Source: Cheiracanthium punctorium
Taxonomy: Eukaryota; Arthropoda; Arachnida; Araneae; Cheiracanthiidae
Length of the DNA: 64,000 nt
NCBI GenBank assembly: GCA_038373885.1
Contig: JAWZYV010006179.1
Location: 1 to 64,000, forward strand
Direction: 5' to 3'
A program made the position numbers and the translations under genes. The notes below the pieces were generated by a model. It had not been told where the DNA came from. It made no database searches and saw only the letters and a list, made by a program, of their open reading frames with translations. Below are positions 47,770 through 62,224 of the stretch, one piece after another. Position 1 is the stretch's first letter. Every line of letters starts with the position of its first letter.

Positions 47770-47880
47770 GAGACACCATGGCTGATTGGATAAGACAGTT
47801 TATATGCTAGATGGCTAGAGTGTGAAGATCCATGGTTCTGGCCCCTGGTGAGCTGTTGATCTAATGGTCTGGAATTTTGG
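47770..47880 (+). repeat. tRNA-like SINE head
   Basis: An A-box-like TGGCTGATTGG (47779-47789) is followed 45 nt later by a B-box-like GGTTCTGGCCC (47834-47844). The arrangement fits a decayed tRNA-derived SINE rather than a tRNA gene. No tail or flanking duplication was resolved. Confidence 0.45.
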
Positions 47881-48290
47881 AATTTTGTTCCCTTGATGTA
47901 GCGTCAATAGGCACTATAACCCGGTAAATGTATACTGCCAGAAGCATCCACTTAGCGAAATGCTCCCTTTGTAGGTTTGTCTTACACACAATGAATTCAT
48001 GAATTCCATGTGTGGCTTTCCCATTTACGTAAAAATGTACTGAAGTAAAAAACACATTTCCCATTTATGTTTAATGAATAATTTAATTGTGAATTTCCTA
48101 AAAACAAATAACATAATATAAAAGTAATGACCTTTACTTTATCTAGAATGATTCCTTTTGCGAAGACTAAGCTACTGCTCTGGAAACCAATGTAGGAAAT
48201 TTCTCTTTTACTCGAATATATTTGAGTAGTTGTACTCGCACTCATGCACATATCTTTATTATCATTAAATAAAAAGTTATTTAACAAAAT

Positions 48291-48346
48291 ATATAATAGT
48301 TAGAAAAGAGAACTTTATTTAAATTTCTCTTTTCTAACTATTATAT
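48291..48346. repeat. Perfect 22-bp hairpin, 12-nt loop
   Basis: 48291-48312 (starting ATATAATAGTTAGAAAAG) pairs exactly with 48325-48346. It is followed by two copies of ACACTTAAAAATTA. Origin unknown. Confidence 0.85.
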
Positions 48347-48379
48347 TACACTTAAAAATTAATAATACACTTAAAAATT

Positions 48380-50415
48380 AGTAATATAAGCGCAGATTAA
48401 TATTGGGTTCTTCTTTAATTCGTAGGAGATTTCTGAAACTGTATTGGGAGCTCAGTTGTTTAGACCTGTGTTAGAAGCTTACATATCGCTTTAATAAAGC
48501 ATTATTCAAAACGCCCATTTCGGCTTCTACGGTCTAACTGCGCCGACTATCTGCGCCACAAAAAACAATGTATACATTGTCTTTTGCATATTTCAGATGT
48601 GATTGAACTTTTCTACATAGAAACCTTCCTTGTTTTATATTTTGTTCTCGACTTGCATTATTGTACACAGCTATAATCTTGAGTCATTTTAAAACTTAAC
48701 AATCTGTCACAGTGTCACATACGATAGTCTTGCGCATATGTCAGTAGTCTGCCACCACACTATAGTCTTGAAAAAATTCATCTGATGATTTCTTATGCCA
48801 TTGCCTCTAAAAAAATAATTAAGACAAATTGATAAAACGCCGAAAACATAAACGAGAGAAACGTTCGATCAAATATTTAAAAAAAATATATATACTTTCC
48901 ATAAACAGAAAATTTTCGCGAAATCACTTTTTTTCTCTCATACTTTATGCTTGGGCAGACATAGAGATTGGCTTTTATGATTCCCATTGCGCTAATAGCA
49001 AAATTATAATTACCTGAGTCAAAGCGAGAGAAACCAGTTTCACAAACAGGTGCTAATTGATTTTTCCCTCAGGTTTGTTATCTTTCAAAACAGCCCATTC
49101 TCGGAGCGTTAAAAAGCGGTTGTTTCTACTCCTTTTTAGATCTGGAAAGTCTTTGTGTGATTCCTATTTCCTTCGCTCTTTGAAGAAAAAAAATCTTATT
49201 GCTTTTTTATAAAGAAAACACTGAAAGCATTCATGGGAATAACAGCAGTAATTTTTGCTCGGAGAATGATAAATTAACAACGGCGTATATTTTCAAACAT
49301 ATTCATTTTAGAGGAATGCTTTCCGTATTTCGTAATTATTTGGGTGTTATTTTACGTGAAAAGAGTGTTTTTTTGTGGGGAACCTCAATTGACATTACAC
49401 AAGATATCATTATTTCAAATATTAAAATCTGCGATTGTAGTGTTTATTCTGTTTAGTGCGAAACAAAATTGTAAAAGCTTATTGAAAATGAGAAATATAC
49501 TAGAGTAAACAAAAATGATGAAGACCTCTGTGATAAATGTATACTTTAATGCTACATTGCTTCGTAGTTTCAGTCATAACACTAATTTAAAAATAAATGT
49601 TCAGGTATAACACAATGACTAAAATGAATAGTTTATAAGAGGAACAGTTATAAAAAATGGTAATTAAAATACATTTACAGAGAAAGGAGCACCTTTAAAC
49701 ATTCTAAGTACTTCCATGGGAATAAGTAATACTTCTAAACAGAGATGGCAGTACATCAGTATCGTTTCAAAAAATAAAATTAGTGAAAGACTTACAATTT
49801 TATATTCGTACTACAGACTGAGCGAAAATAAATTTCTTTTTGTCTTCAATCTACATTTCATGAATTAAATTTCTCAACAAATATCTCCTGATGGTAGCGA
49901 AGTTGCAATAACTGTCCTGACTGTCCCACTATCCAAATCTCCGCTTCACATCTTTAGCTGTCCTGCCACTCTGGACAAACACTTCAATATTGATTTAGTC
50001 TCCCCGGGGATTAATTCCTACATTCTTCGAAGATTATTGACGTATCCAGAGCTGTTTTGGATACTTTTAAACACATTTGGAAAAGATAACAACAATAAAT
50101 TTCTCAACTTTTCGTTGATAATTTTGTATTCATATAATTTTAATTAAATGATTAATATTTAAATGGAAGTTTCTCGGCTTCAACTTATAAACATTTTTAT
50201 TTATATTATTGAGTCTAGTTTCCTATATTTATATGAAACTGAAATCTCTGTGATCGCGCATGTTAGAGCTAATTGAAAATGTGCTAATTGCTGATGCAGA
50301 TTAGGCTTCTGTTTTAGAAACCTCCGATATTTCCACTTTAAAGCTGAGAACAGACTAATATTCAAACATTCAAAAACTGAACGGCTGCTTAAATAACTTT
50401 TGAAATTGCAGACTT
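48380..50415. other. Unassigned AT-rich DNA
   Basis: No gene. Short frames at 48829-49017 and 49199-49456 carry no domain. Confidence 0.4.
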
Positions 50416-50525
50416 CCTTGTGCAAAGTCGCATGGGTTTTCAGTGGTAGGTCGGGGATCGAACCTTTCGAATATTTTTCTACCCTCTATTTACCAGACTA
50501 TCTGTGTGATTGCTGGCTCTAATAC
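50416..50525 (-). repeat. tRNA-like segment, probable SINE head
   Basis: On the minus strand a perfect B box GGTTCGATCCC (plus 50454-50464 complement) is preceded by TAGTCTGGTAAATAGAGG (complement of about 50484-50501), which resembles an A box. The cloverleaf stems do not close well, so a pseudogene or SINE is likelier than a working tRNA. Confidence 0.45.
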
Positions 50526-53500
50526 TTTCAAGACCATCGGATACACAGTAGTGCTTTATTTTTTGTGCATCTTCAACTAATTACAGATAAAAGCTACTCC
50601 AAGACACCTAAGTCACAAAATTTTGGTGACTTTAATTTTTTTCTCAAACTCACTTTATGTGAAATTCACCATTATTCCTTTACGAAAAACTGGACATCCA
50701 GCAATATAGACCTACTTTTAATGGTGGCACATTTACTAAAAAAACATTTCTTTCTTTTTGCAAGATCTGGTATGTAATCAATTTAAAATGTGCTAATCTT
50801 CTAGTTTTAAATAAATGGATTAGGATAATTTATGAAAAGAGAATTACTCTGGTAGACACGATTTTCAGAACCGGTAGGTCAATGAGTATTTAATAAGATA
50901 CACTTCCTAGTGAATCAAACAATATAACCTAATATTATCGACGGGTAATTTCTTTCAGTTATGTTTCGATAAAGCAACATACATATTATGTCGCTTCAAC
51001 AACGACCTCTTAAAAAACTATTTCTAAACCATGTTGAAAAAATTCCAGTTAAATATTTGGAAAAGAAAGTCTGCATAAATTATTAATAATCTTACAGGCA
51101 CGCTTTAACAAATGCAACCAACTCTAAAATAATTAAAACTTTGTAAAATAACGCACATTAAAGAAACTTATTAATCGGTACACGTGTTTCGGAGGAAAAA
51201 AAAATTCGATCATCATCGGCATCAGCAGAAGTCCATACAATGACTGGGAGAGAAGACGGAAGAAAGTCTGATTCCCCCTGTACCAGAGGGCATATAACTA
51301 CATATAATTTGAAGGGACATAATTTGAATAGATAAAGAGAGATATAATTTGGATATAATTTGAATACATCATATGATTTGAAGCAATTCATCTTTTGAAA
51401 CTGATATTTAAACAATCTGATAAATGCATGCATTTTTTTTTATAGTAGTACTTAAATTCATGAGCTTCACAGCTTTTAATAAAATTTAGAAGGTCAAGTT
51501 GTTTGGAGAGAATCGGACAACTCCCGAGTCTTGACAACTGGTCTATTACTGATATATGTTTTTGATATTTATTACATAATTGTTTTCATACGGGGAAAGA
51601 AATTGGGTTTTCAGGAATAAGGGGATTATATACTGTTATTCACTTAGTGATGATATCGAGTTTGATGTAAATCTTTGGGTGCAGAAATAACTTAGACATC
51701 TCTGTTCAAACTAGTGTACTTCTGACAACGCATTAACTGTGCCTTTAGTAGCACATATAAAGTTCAGAGCATTTATTACATAACTGAGCTTTTTACCATC
51801 TTCCCGAAGCGCTTGTATATTTTTTGTGTAAAATTGTTTCATCTCACTCGTTAAAGAATGGTAAATGTTTTTCTTGAAGACACTCCTAAAATCGATAACT
51901 GTACATGAGTTCGAGTATCATCTTTCACAGGTGAGCAACACTAGTACGATTATCTTCAACATTCACAATCATCGCTTTAAACTTAAGTAAAATTTCATAA
52001 ATATGCGTATAAAACGCATTTACATGGGAAAGTACTTTATATTCATTGGGATAAATTAATATTACTTGTACTCATCTTGATTGGTCAGTTGGGAAAGCTT
52101 TATAATTTAACTATTTCTCCTGCTTCAATGCAATAATAAGAATCGAGAAAGGCAAAAGCGCTTATTAAAGCAACATGGATTAACTATTAAACCGTACCTA
52201 ATTACAATAATTTTAGTGATGTCCTTTTTTATGTACACCATTAAAAAGACCGTATTAGATGGAAAAATTGCCCATTCATGCTTTTCTTCTTTCCGAATGA
52301 CCATCTGAACCGTGTCACCATTGACGTCGCTGTTTCCTTGAGCTGTCCCTTTAGGGAACAAATGCGCTGTGAAGGATGGAATGGTCGTTTGGTGAAAGTA
52401 CTTTAATTAGCTACTCGCAAAACGTGGGCCGGATAATCAAAATCTGAGAAAAACCACAGAGTAGCGATTTGTTTAGTTTAAAATCTTATGAAATGTGACC
52501 CAAAATGAGTAATACAGTCAACAACAAAGTTAGGTCAACCGATAATGTTTTTCAAAGAAATCTGCTGCTTGCACCAACTTACTAGAGACTGTTTGAAAAA
52601 GTGTGAAACTATAAAAAATATCTCTGCAAATGTAAAGACATGAAGGTTAAATTAAGGCTTTATTAAGCTTTAATGTTATTTCGTATAAAAAGAAACAGTT
52701 TTGATGTGCATGTTCCAAAATTTTATGCTCAATTGAAAGTAAATTCCTAAATTGTATTTAAAGTTCTTGTAGATAGAAGAAAAACTTTTTTTAACTATAT
52801 ACGTCCGTCATTTTTAGTTCTGTTCACCATCTGGCACGCTGTTCTTTTTTTGCAATGTATTTTAACCTTAATTTCAATATTAATTTAAGTAAATGTAGCT
52901 TGTTTTTTTATACGAATTCCTTAAAATACTTGGCCAGATCTTTTAATGCATCACTTCCTACCGAATATTCACTAAAGTACACTTTTTAGCAGCATTATGT
53001 ATTTAAACGTATGTATTTAAATATGAACATGGAAAGTATGCATTAACTTTGCAAATTAGGTAAAATTGAACTGTCACTGAAAAAGTATACACTTTATACC
53101 CCATTTAAATGTCAAAAAGAAGTGGTTTGTTATACAGTATTGGGACGATGCCATTGGGGTTGGTTATATAGAGGAATTAACTGAAAAGGTGTTGAAGGAA
53201 AAAGCTAGATCAGCATGCACTTCAAAGAACAAAGCACATTGCTGTTTGTGCATAAACTTAATTATCTTTAAAAATGTAGTAGACAAAAATGCCATGTTAT
53301 AACATATCTGCTTAATTATTTAGTGCAATTTATACAGTATTTAATAAAAGTTTAAAAGTTGAAAAATTTTGGAAAACAAAATTTAATTATAATTATTTTA
53401 TGAAAAATATATTTTCTTGAAGAATTACTCATAAAAATTTAAATTTTTTAAATTATACATTCCATAACCTTTAATTCAAATCTAATTAATTTTTTTTATT

Positions 53501-54502
53501 ATTTCTCTAATGTACTAGCTTGTTCTGTCTTTTACACATTAGCATAATTGCTAATTTTTATATAAAAAGTTCTGAAGTTTTTTTTTTTATTTATTAAATA
53601 TAATTAACAATTTTGTTTGTTTCCTCTTTGTATCATAAACATCATTACCGTTCCCTAGTTTTAAACATTTTTTATTTCCCATTAGCTTCATTTAAATTAA
53701 GCGAATTATTTAAAATATGTAGGTAAGTTCCATGTACAGCTTTGTTTATAAATACTTTAATTCGCATGATACACGAACGAGCTAATTAAAATATCACCGA
53801 TGATTTAAAACATTAAGAATTTATTACTGGTTTTTTGTTTTTGTTTTTGTTTCTTTCATGGCAAGAACTCATACTTGTTTATTAGTAGCTTATTCTCCAA
53901 ACTGGTTAACTTGAATTCATTGTAAAAATTTTATAATTTAACTTTAAAAAAACAGTCAGTGTATTTTTATAATTAGAAATAATTTTCTGATTCCGTGATC
54001 AAAGTCATTTAATAGGATGCATTAATTATCGTTAAATAAAAAATGTTAAATGTAAGGAGAGAGAAAATATACGAAAACTTTCTTTTTTCTTTTTTTTTCC
54101 TTTGAAATAACCACTGACTTTTTTAAGATCAATTAAGTAATTATCGTTAAATTAGAAAAACAGATTAATAACTAAAAGTATTCCTGCGTGTTTAAAATGT
54201 AGTTCCGTTGAACACGATGAAAAAGAAATAAAAACTGTTGCAGCATTTAGTGTTACATAAAGAAAATAAACGTGTTTTTAATTTGTAAAAATAATAATAT
54301 AATTTTAATTACGTTACCAAAAAATACTCTCGCTAAAGTTGAAAGTTTAATGTATTAAATAAGATAATTTAGCATACTGATAATTTCTTTTGCACTTTTT
54401 AATGTTAGTTATCATACTAATCCAACAGGAAAAAATGACCATATGATATTTATAATTAATGATATAAATAAGTTACTTTATTTTTAAGTCTTTTCAAATG
54501 CA
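50526..54502. other. 4 kb of unassigned AT-rich DNA
   Basis: No gene or repeat boundary was recognised. Frames at 51158-51433 and 52125-52361 lack domains and start context. Confidence 0.4.
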
Positions 54503-54510
54503 CACTAGTG

Positions 54511-54661
54511 CAGTGATTCATATTTTTTCTAGGGAAGTCCTTCTAAAATCTGAATGAAATTGGCGAACTTTTTGTGTAGTCAGAGTGAATATTATTTCCA
54601 CGGACTCCTTTGTGCACCGACGAATCACTGCAGTTTGTGAACCACTGGTTGGGAACCAATC
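54511..54661. mobile_element. Candidate hAT-type MITE, 151 bp
   Basis: The left end CAGTGATTC is preceded by CACTAGTG (54503-54510). The right end, read inverted, is GATTGGTTCCCAACC and is followed by CATTAGTG (54662-54669), matching the left octamer at 7 of 8 positions. CAGTGGTTC-type ends with an 8-bp duplication fit hAT. A CAGTGGTTCACAAAC repeat lies just inside the right end. Confidence 0.5.
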
Positions 54662-54694
54662 CATTAGTGCAGGGATCTAATACAATGAATGTCC

Positions 54695-54765
54695 TATTTT
54701 TCATTGAAGGCAGCCATGGTAGTGCTATTTTTCATGGCTATTTTTCATGGAAGGCAGCCATGGTG
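54695..54765. repeat. Short tandem duplication
   Basis: TATTTTTCAT followed by GGAAGGCAGCCATGGT occurs twice, with a further TATTTTTCATGGC between. A local duplication, no function evident. Confidence 0.6.
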
Positions 54766-56813
54766 AGTTTTTAGCATTAAATATCACGCGATAAGAAGCA
54801 TTAAATGTCTCATCTAGGTAATCCTAAATCTGCGAAAATAGCTTGTAAAGGCCACAAAAGCGTATCCAGAAGAAAACGAATGAAAATATTATGATGTCGT
54901 TTGTTAAGTTTTCGTTTGTTGACGTGTTCAAGGTACTGAATGATGATGGGAAAGATGAGATGGATGATGTATCATTATTGTCTATGGATGATGATGAACA
55001 TGCTACTTTAGACTCTTCCTTTTTTATCATAGGCCAACCTGAAATGGAATTAGAGAGCCCAACAAGAAACAAAAATAATGAAAAACTTTCTTACTAATAA
55101 ACATAATATAAAAAAGGAATCACAGATCAGCAACCACTACACTTTGACGAATTTCTAACATAGACTGAAATCATTTGTTCAAATTTTATTGCCTTATACT
55201 GTTGCGAACAATTCTGGAATTTAAACATGCAGTATTATAGTAATATAATGATATGGTTGAAAAATAACAATATTACGAGTATGTTTAAACAAACACCCCC
55301 TTTTTTTCGACGCAGTATTTAAAATGTAACATTCGTATAAAAAATCGTATTAAAGACCTCTTTTCACACCATTACATTGGCATAAGCATCAAATTTAACA
55401 ATTTGTAGCTGCATTACTGTAGTTTAATTTTGCTGAAATCAGGCAATGCACGTTGTTAACTATACAGAGAAATTCTTACGGTACTGGGGATTATACCGTT
55501 CACTGAGTTTGCTTCGCGACAATAGAAATACCTCAAGATCGCGGTATTGCTTTAGGATTGCAAACGTCTATAGGAATGCAAACTTTTTTGTAAGATTTCA
55601 ACATCATCAACTTAGTGCTGTGTCTCTTAGTTGTTGATAGACTTTTCAAAGACCTCTATAATTCACGAGTATCCTTCTTACACGGATCATATATAAAACT
55701 GAGAATTAAAAACTATTTTTCCCCATATCTAATTCGTTTTTTTTTTTCTTCTTCAGTGAGTGAATCTCAGATCCCTTGCTATAAAAATAAAGTAATTTTT
55801 ATATAATTCGAAAAAAATATTTGGAAGTTAAACAACACTATTCTTATTATGAAGTGTAACGCAGGCGTCAACAATGCATTTTGCTGATGTACCACTTCAG
55901 GAAATCGGAAGTTTTCAGCAGTCCATAAAAATTTAATATATGCAATTAAACGTGGTATAAACGCGGGAATTAATTGAAAACTCGCATAATCCTGATTGAA
56001 ACCTAAAATTTGTTTCAAAAATTACAATTACGAGAATTCTAGAAAATTCTTTTTTGTATTCTGAGATAAACAGGAAGACTTGCTTGCTATTACCTGTTTT
56101 CCATTTTCCTCCCATTAATCAGCTAGCTTAAGAAAACTAAATCGCTAGCACGATGAGGGCAGCAGGTTGCCATTTGGTGTACATTTATATGCCTGCATGT
56201 GGTGATTTGGAGAAATGCCGAGGCACGAGTTAGAACACAGTCGTTTTTGTATTGCTACGGGATTAGAGGTGTAGAGAAATCGTGCCAAGAAGGTAGGAAA
56301 CGTTTCTTTAAATGTTCAGTCTGAAGAGTTATTGGGGTCTTTTAAAGTACAAAAACTTTCAATGTGCTCGTGGTATACACATGTCAAGCAATTTTTTAAT
56401 AATAAACGGAAATTTACTCCTTGATTCAGTATTTAGCTCCAGTTTTCTCTCTAACTTGCATTTTAAGAACAAAACATAAGCTCTCTAAAGCGAAAATAAA
56501 CTCCAGTTATCTGAAAAATATCCTCACCATTAACCGCAACATGTTTTCAGTCATCGAGCTCGAGACACTTGGTCTATATTATAACCACTTGGAATATAGT
56601 GTAAGCATAATGCGAACAAGTAAACGACGGCTTTCACGCGCATTTTTCTTATTGTGAAGAAACCAACTTATCCAAATCACAAATGCTCTTCTTTTAGCTA
56701 GACATGCTTAAAAAGGAGAAAATAAATAAATAATGAACTAAAAATAATAACGGTGACTCTGAAAATCGTTTAACCATGAGTTACGTCTGCAGATGGGATC
56801 ACAACACTAACCC

Positions 56814-56851
<38 letters not shown>

Positions 56852-59682
56852 ATTACTATCGTCAGGGACTTTCGTATGGGAGTGTCTGTACTATAAATTT
56901 GATTGTCACTAAATTTTACTACAAGTGTTCTGAAGGAAAATTTAGTTACATAGCGAATTTTTAACCTCCATTATAGTAAAGTTTCTTAATTACTCATCAA
57001 ATATAATTTCTTATTAATATGAATTTTAATTTTTATGCGAAATTAGAAAATATTTTTATCGCATCAAATTTTGCGGTACGAATACTAAAGGTGTATATTC
57101 GGCCGAAATTAGCGTTTTTACGTAAACTAAGCTGTATGCCCAGATCCCTAATCCCCTCCCTCCTATAAACTCCCGTGACTACCGTAATAAAAAAATTGCT
57201 TTTTAAAAATTTTACATTGGAAACAGCGGTCTTCAAACACTGTCTACACTCAATTTCACGGGCTTTTTTAAATGAATAACGTTAGGAATAAGAGCGTAAT
57301 TCAGGAAGAGAAATCAGAATAATCAAAATATATCACCGCAGTGAATAGAATAGTTCAAAATATTCATCTGCTATTGCACTGATAAAGTTGAAAAAATGAT
57401 ATTGTCAACTTCTCATTTGTCGTCTAAGAATCCAAAATGGAAACAAAATCTTTTACAAATGAGGCTGAAGACACACCATTTAAGACACAGTACTTATTAT
57501 AAGATGATACATGTATTTAAGTCATGTGCTACCTAAACTAGAAAACTATATTTGCAAAAAACTGTAATTTTGTACATGATATTTAGATTGTTTTTACTCA
57601 ATGTTTTGAGCGTTAACTACGCTAACGCGTGTATCCCTATCTATGATAATGAAAACATAGATTTGCATTTGACAAATGTTGTGTGGTAGGCTATTTTGTA
57701 CAATAATTTGTGTGATTTCGGTTGATGCACCCAAGGCATTGTATTTTCGGGATATAACACAAGTAGATATAAAATACACTGATAGTTATCACGAAATCTT
57801 CGAAATTACGAGAAATTCCGTGTGATCAATCGTTTTTATAAGAATTATTATTTTTTAAACTAAATACTCGCTGCAGATGTTGGAGAGAAATCAATTCAAA
57901 CAAAAGGAATCACCTCTCTTTGAGATATAAAAGCAAAATCTTAAACCTGCATTTATTTTTATAAAATGACTTTCTTCCTGTAGTAGTCATCGTTTCAGTC
58001 TTGATTGCCTTGAGTGAAACTGGAGCGAATATACTCTCGTTTCTGCTTAACAGTACAAGCAAAAAAGAAGATTGTATGATTCAAAAAAGTATAACATACC
58101 AAAATGAAAACTATTTCAAAAATGTGCAATAAAGTATTGTTTTTAATTACGGTGTTTTAAATCAAAGTATCGTTTCTTGAAATGACCTTATTTCCTACCA
58201 ACTTTAATTGAAACTGAATGATACATTCATATCTTGGAAAAGAAATGCCTTTCTACTAGTAAAGAATTGAGGAAATAATTTTATACAAAGAAACAAACAA
58301 CAAAACAAAAATCTCTCATATTATATCCTTACATATGTATCCTGCATATTACATCTGTATATTACCTATGTATCCTGAATTAAAAATTTAATACACATTC
58401 AAATAAATATATTTTCTAAATTACTCATCAATGTTTAGAAGTATCTATAAATATCTGTAGGCATTTGAATGAAAGTAGGTTGAAAATATTGATTAAAAAA
58501 ACATATTTTTGCGACTTATTAAAAATGTTTTAATTACCATTTCGAAAGTACATAAAGGAAGACTTTATTTTGAATACGTACACACACTTATATGTTGAAA
58601 TAACTTTTTTTCACATTTTAAATATTGAAAAGGTATTTTAAATAAAATCTCATTTAGAGCATTAAACTGATACACTTTCACGATGCTTCAGATTTTGTTC
58701 AAGCGCAATTTGGATCCATGCAGCCGTTTTCCTTTTATTAGTTATAGCAACATCAGAACAATAATTAGTTGTACTTAATCCATCTTAATTCATATCAACA
58801 TGAAAGTATGTATTTAATTATCTGTTCCAGCATTCGTTAGAGATTAGTGCAGTTAATTATAAAATAACCTAAGAGCCTGCTAGGAGTGAGAAACAAATTA
58901 AAAAGGTTGGGCAAAAAGTACTTCTGTAATGCTGTTAGTAAGATTAATAGCCGGCATTTTTTCCTGAATATTCTGCTCTGGTTTAGGAGCGTACATTTTT
59001 ATTCAGAAAAGAGATTATGCATTTATTTTTATTAATTAATAATTTTCGTTTAATGAGCAAAGTTTACCATGGATTTAATCACTCAATGCTTGAAAAAAAA
59101 AGCATGAACGGGTTATAACGAAGGAAAAATTTTGAAAGTGCAGACATTTGGTATTAATACTTTTCTAGTTATTTTTAGAGAAAAGCAATTTTCTTAACTT
59201 TCTTATACAGATTAGATTTCGAATTTCATAATATTTCTTCGTTAATACCAGAGGCAGTTTTAAGTTCTTATACTTTGCTAAGTGAAAAGGGCAAATTTAT
59301 CTAAAACTAGCAGCTAAGCACTCATAATTGCTAATTAAACGTTCTGTAAATATTGCAGAAAATTCATCTAATTAGTTCTACGTTGAAATTGTTTTCGCAT
59401 TATTTTCTAACAAAAGCCACATAAAATTTCTATTGAACTAATTGTGCATATTTTTAATTAGATCCCGAAATTCAAACTGTATTTAAATAGTGAATTACTT
59501 ATATCGAGTACTCAATTTTATTAATCAAACCTCTTTCAGACTAAAATGCAACTTCTCGATAACATGAATGTGTAAAGACCATTTTTGTAACTATATACAC
59601 AAACACACACATAGATAGATAGAAATAGATATATTAAACAGATAGATCGACATATTTAGTATTTCGAAAAAGAGATTTTTCT
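54766..59682. other. 4.9 kb of unassigned AT-rich DNA
   Basis: No gene. A 31-bp poly-A run is at about 56817-56847. Overlapping frames at 54824-55097 on both strands arise from a GAT/ATC-rich patch. Short repeats (CA, GATA) occur near 59600-59645. Confidence 0.4.
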
Positions 59683-59690
59683 GTCTGCGT

Positions 59691-59830
59691 CAGTGGCGTA
59701 TGCAAAGGAGGGGTTTGGTGTTCAACAGTTCAACACCCCCCTCCCTTTTTCAAAAATTGTTTATCAAAATGTCCATAAATTTTCAATTTTTTAACACAAA
59801 GTTATGTCTATAACCCCCCCCTTGAAGGAA
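59691..59830. mobile_element. hAT-type MITE relative with perfect 8-bp TSD
   Basis: Starts CAGTGGCGTATGC with a following G-run and has C-runs toward its right side. GTCTGCGT lies directly on both sides (59683-59690 and 59831-59838). The right terminus (CCTTGAAGGAA) no longer matches the left end, so that end has been altered or lost. Confidence 0.68.
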
Positions 59831-59838
59831 GTCTGCGT

Positions 59839-62224
59839 GATATCATTACAGATTCATAAACGTTGATCCCAATATTCATAACAAAAAATAGTGGAAAAGC
59901 AAATTGAGCAATTTTTCAAAAGTAAGGACGACCAGATGAACCTTTCAGGTTTAGAGTCTGTTACAGTTTCGATTGTTTTTTCTATATGAGTTCAGTCGTC
60001 TTAACAGAAGGACAACTCCTTTCCTATCGAGAAGTTCTGTCTGCTGCTGGTACAATACGACAAAACACAAAAGAGCTGTTACGGTTTTCGGACATTATTA
60101 ATGGTCTTAGTCACATTGCTAGCAGAGATGGGGTGCAAAATAAATATATTCGTCTTTTATGGCTATTGTAGAAAACCTGTTTCATATCATCTGTACAAAT
60201 TTCTCATCATATGTTTGATTGAAAATTGAACTTACTTACGGCGTAATAACCGAGATAAGAAAAAAAAAATAAATGTTTTTGCTTCGGCCAAAACGGAACG
60301 AAACCTTTTGCACAGGATACATATCTTTCCAAGCGCTGATGTAATCAAATGCTTCCCTCAGATATTCCAAACTCCCTACAGTGTGAGAAAAATTTGTTTC
60401 AGTTATTTTTTTCACTTTGGGAAGATCCTCGTCTACAGTATAGAAATTTATCTTGGACGCTGCTACCTGTTTGATGGAATTGAGCTGGAGTACATTAACA
60501 TTACCTGTTCTCTCATCTATGAACTTTTAAATGTGAAGGATATTTCTGAGCAGCTTATACAGATTTTCGGTAGAGTTCAAACTCATAAAGTAATTATGAT
60601 TTGAATATACATTTTGACAAATTTTTCCTACTGGAAAACTCCGAACTGAGCGAGTTTTGACTAGGACATAAGTGTAACACTTCATCATGGCAACGACGTC
60701 AATATATGCCGGCTGAATTCAGCTCTTTCTCAAAACCAAGCAAACAATTTTAGTTACCTGGCAGAAACCAGCAAAGTGTGTCATGAAATATCACCCAAGG
60801 CTAAAAAAGCACAACAGTCATTTTCAAAAGTCATCAAATAGGTTTTTGATTAGGATTTGTTGTTAGGTTTATAAAGACAGGACTCTGATATTGCTGCTAC
60901 GAAAAAATGTGCAATCAGTCCCTAAACTTTGTGTAATGATGTTTAAATAGAATGTCAGAATAAACTGTAAGGACATAAACCTAGATTTTTCCAAATGCAA
61001 TTTTAAGAAATGTATAAAAATTAAAAAACTGTATTAAGTCATTTACTTTCATTTCGTATAGATAAACTTACATATATTTCTTAACTTTGAAAACAAAGGA
61101 TAGGTGTAACAAGTAACTGAAACTGTAAGAGATAACTTATTATTATAAGCTTTTATTTCAGAACTGTAATCAAATTTTGGCGTCAAGTAATTTAGACATC
61201 TTCAATTTATGCATTTTTTTGCCTCAAGGGAGCTGTAGCTATCAAACACTGAGATTTGAAACTCAGTGTCAGTTACTAGTGCTGCATCAATTTCCTGAGG
61301 TACTTGCTGATCTACATTTTGTGGTCTTTTTTTTCAGAAAAGGTAATTTTCAAGTATATACACTTGTTGTTAGAAATTTTAGAAAATGGTTTCCATGTCC
61401 GAAAGACCTTAATATCGATACGGAAGTCAAACATCTTTCAATTCGGGTTAGGTGATCGAAAGCTGCTGAGGACTATTGAATAATTATCGATGGACTCTAC
61501 TGAGATCATACGATGCATTTGAATAAAAAACTGGCTGACTAAAGTATAAAGTATATATGCACTATATTCCGATATAAGTGGATAGTACGGCCTACTGTAT
61601 ATTCTTAAATACATAAATGGGTGTTTTTAAGGATAAAATAATTAAAGTTGATAATTAATCGGCTGATTTTTTACAGTGTCACTAAAAATATATATTTAAC
61701 ATCGGTGAAGTATTATTTTAAGTAATTCGAATTTTAGTATGGCAGATTTTAATAGATATCGTTTGCAAGAATTTATTAGAAACGGTATCAAATATACCTT
61801 TTTATCAAACATATGTACATTAAATTTTTTTCTCGTTTTCTTCTCTATGATTCCTTTCTTTATATCGCAGAGCCCACTGACCCCATGAAGCCTTGAACTG
61901 GAACACGAAGATGAAAGTGAATGATAAAAATAACCCCCGCTGGCATGCCATCATTCACAGCTGGAGCTGAAGTTATCGTCTCTTTTTTTTTAATTTTCAT
62001 TCGCCTCAAAAACATTATTTAACAATGAAAGGATGAAACTCCACCTTCTTTATGAAATAATGAAATCTAACGTTTGACAGCGACATTATAACAGGTTGAA
62101 AGAGAAGAGAGGACGAAAGAAAAAAAATATGATCTCTTGATTGCAGACATGTTTTTCGTGATTTAGGAGAAGCAATGGGAGACTGCAGACAACAAAGCTG
62201 CTGCTGGGGAAGCTCTGTCAAGCG
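59839..62224. other. Unassigned DNA
   Basis: Moderate-length frames at 59986-60171, 60308-60604 and 61177-61455 were examined; none shows a domain and the first codons are not in good start context except by chance. I cannot support a gene. Confidence 0.4.

Noticed and set aside
61177..61455. 92-codon frame
   Set aside because: No domain, non-ATG start and no support from neighbours.
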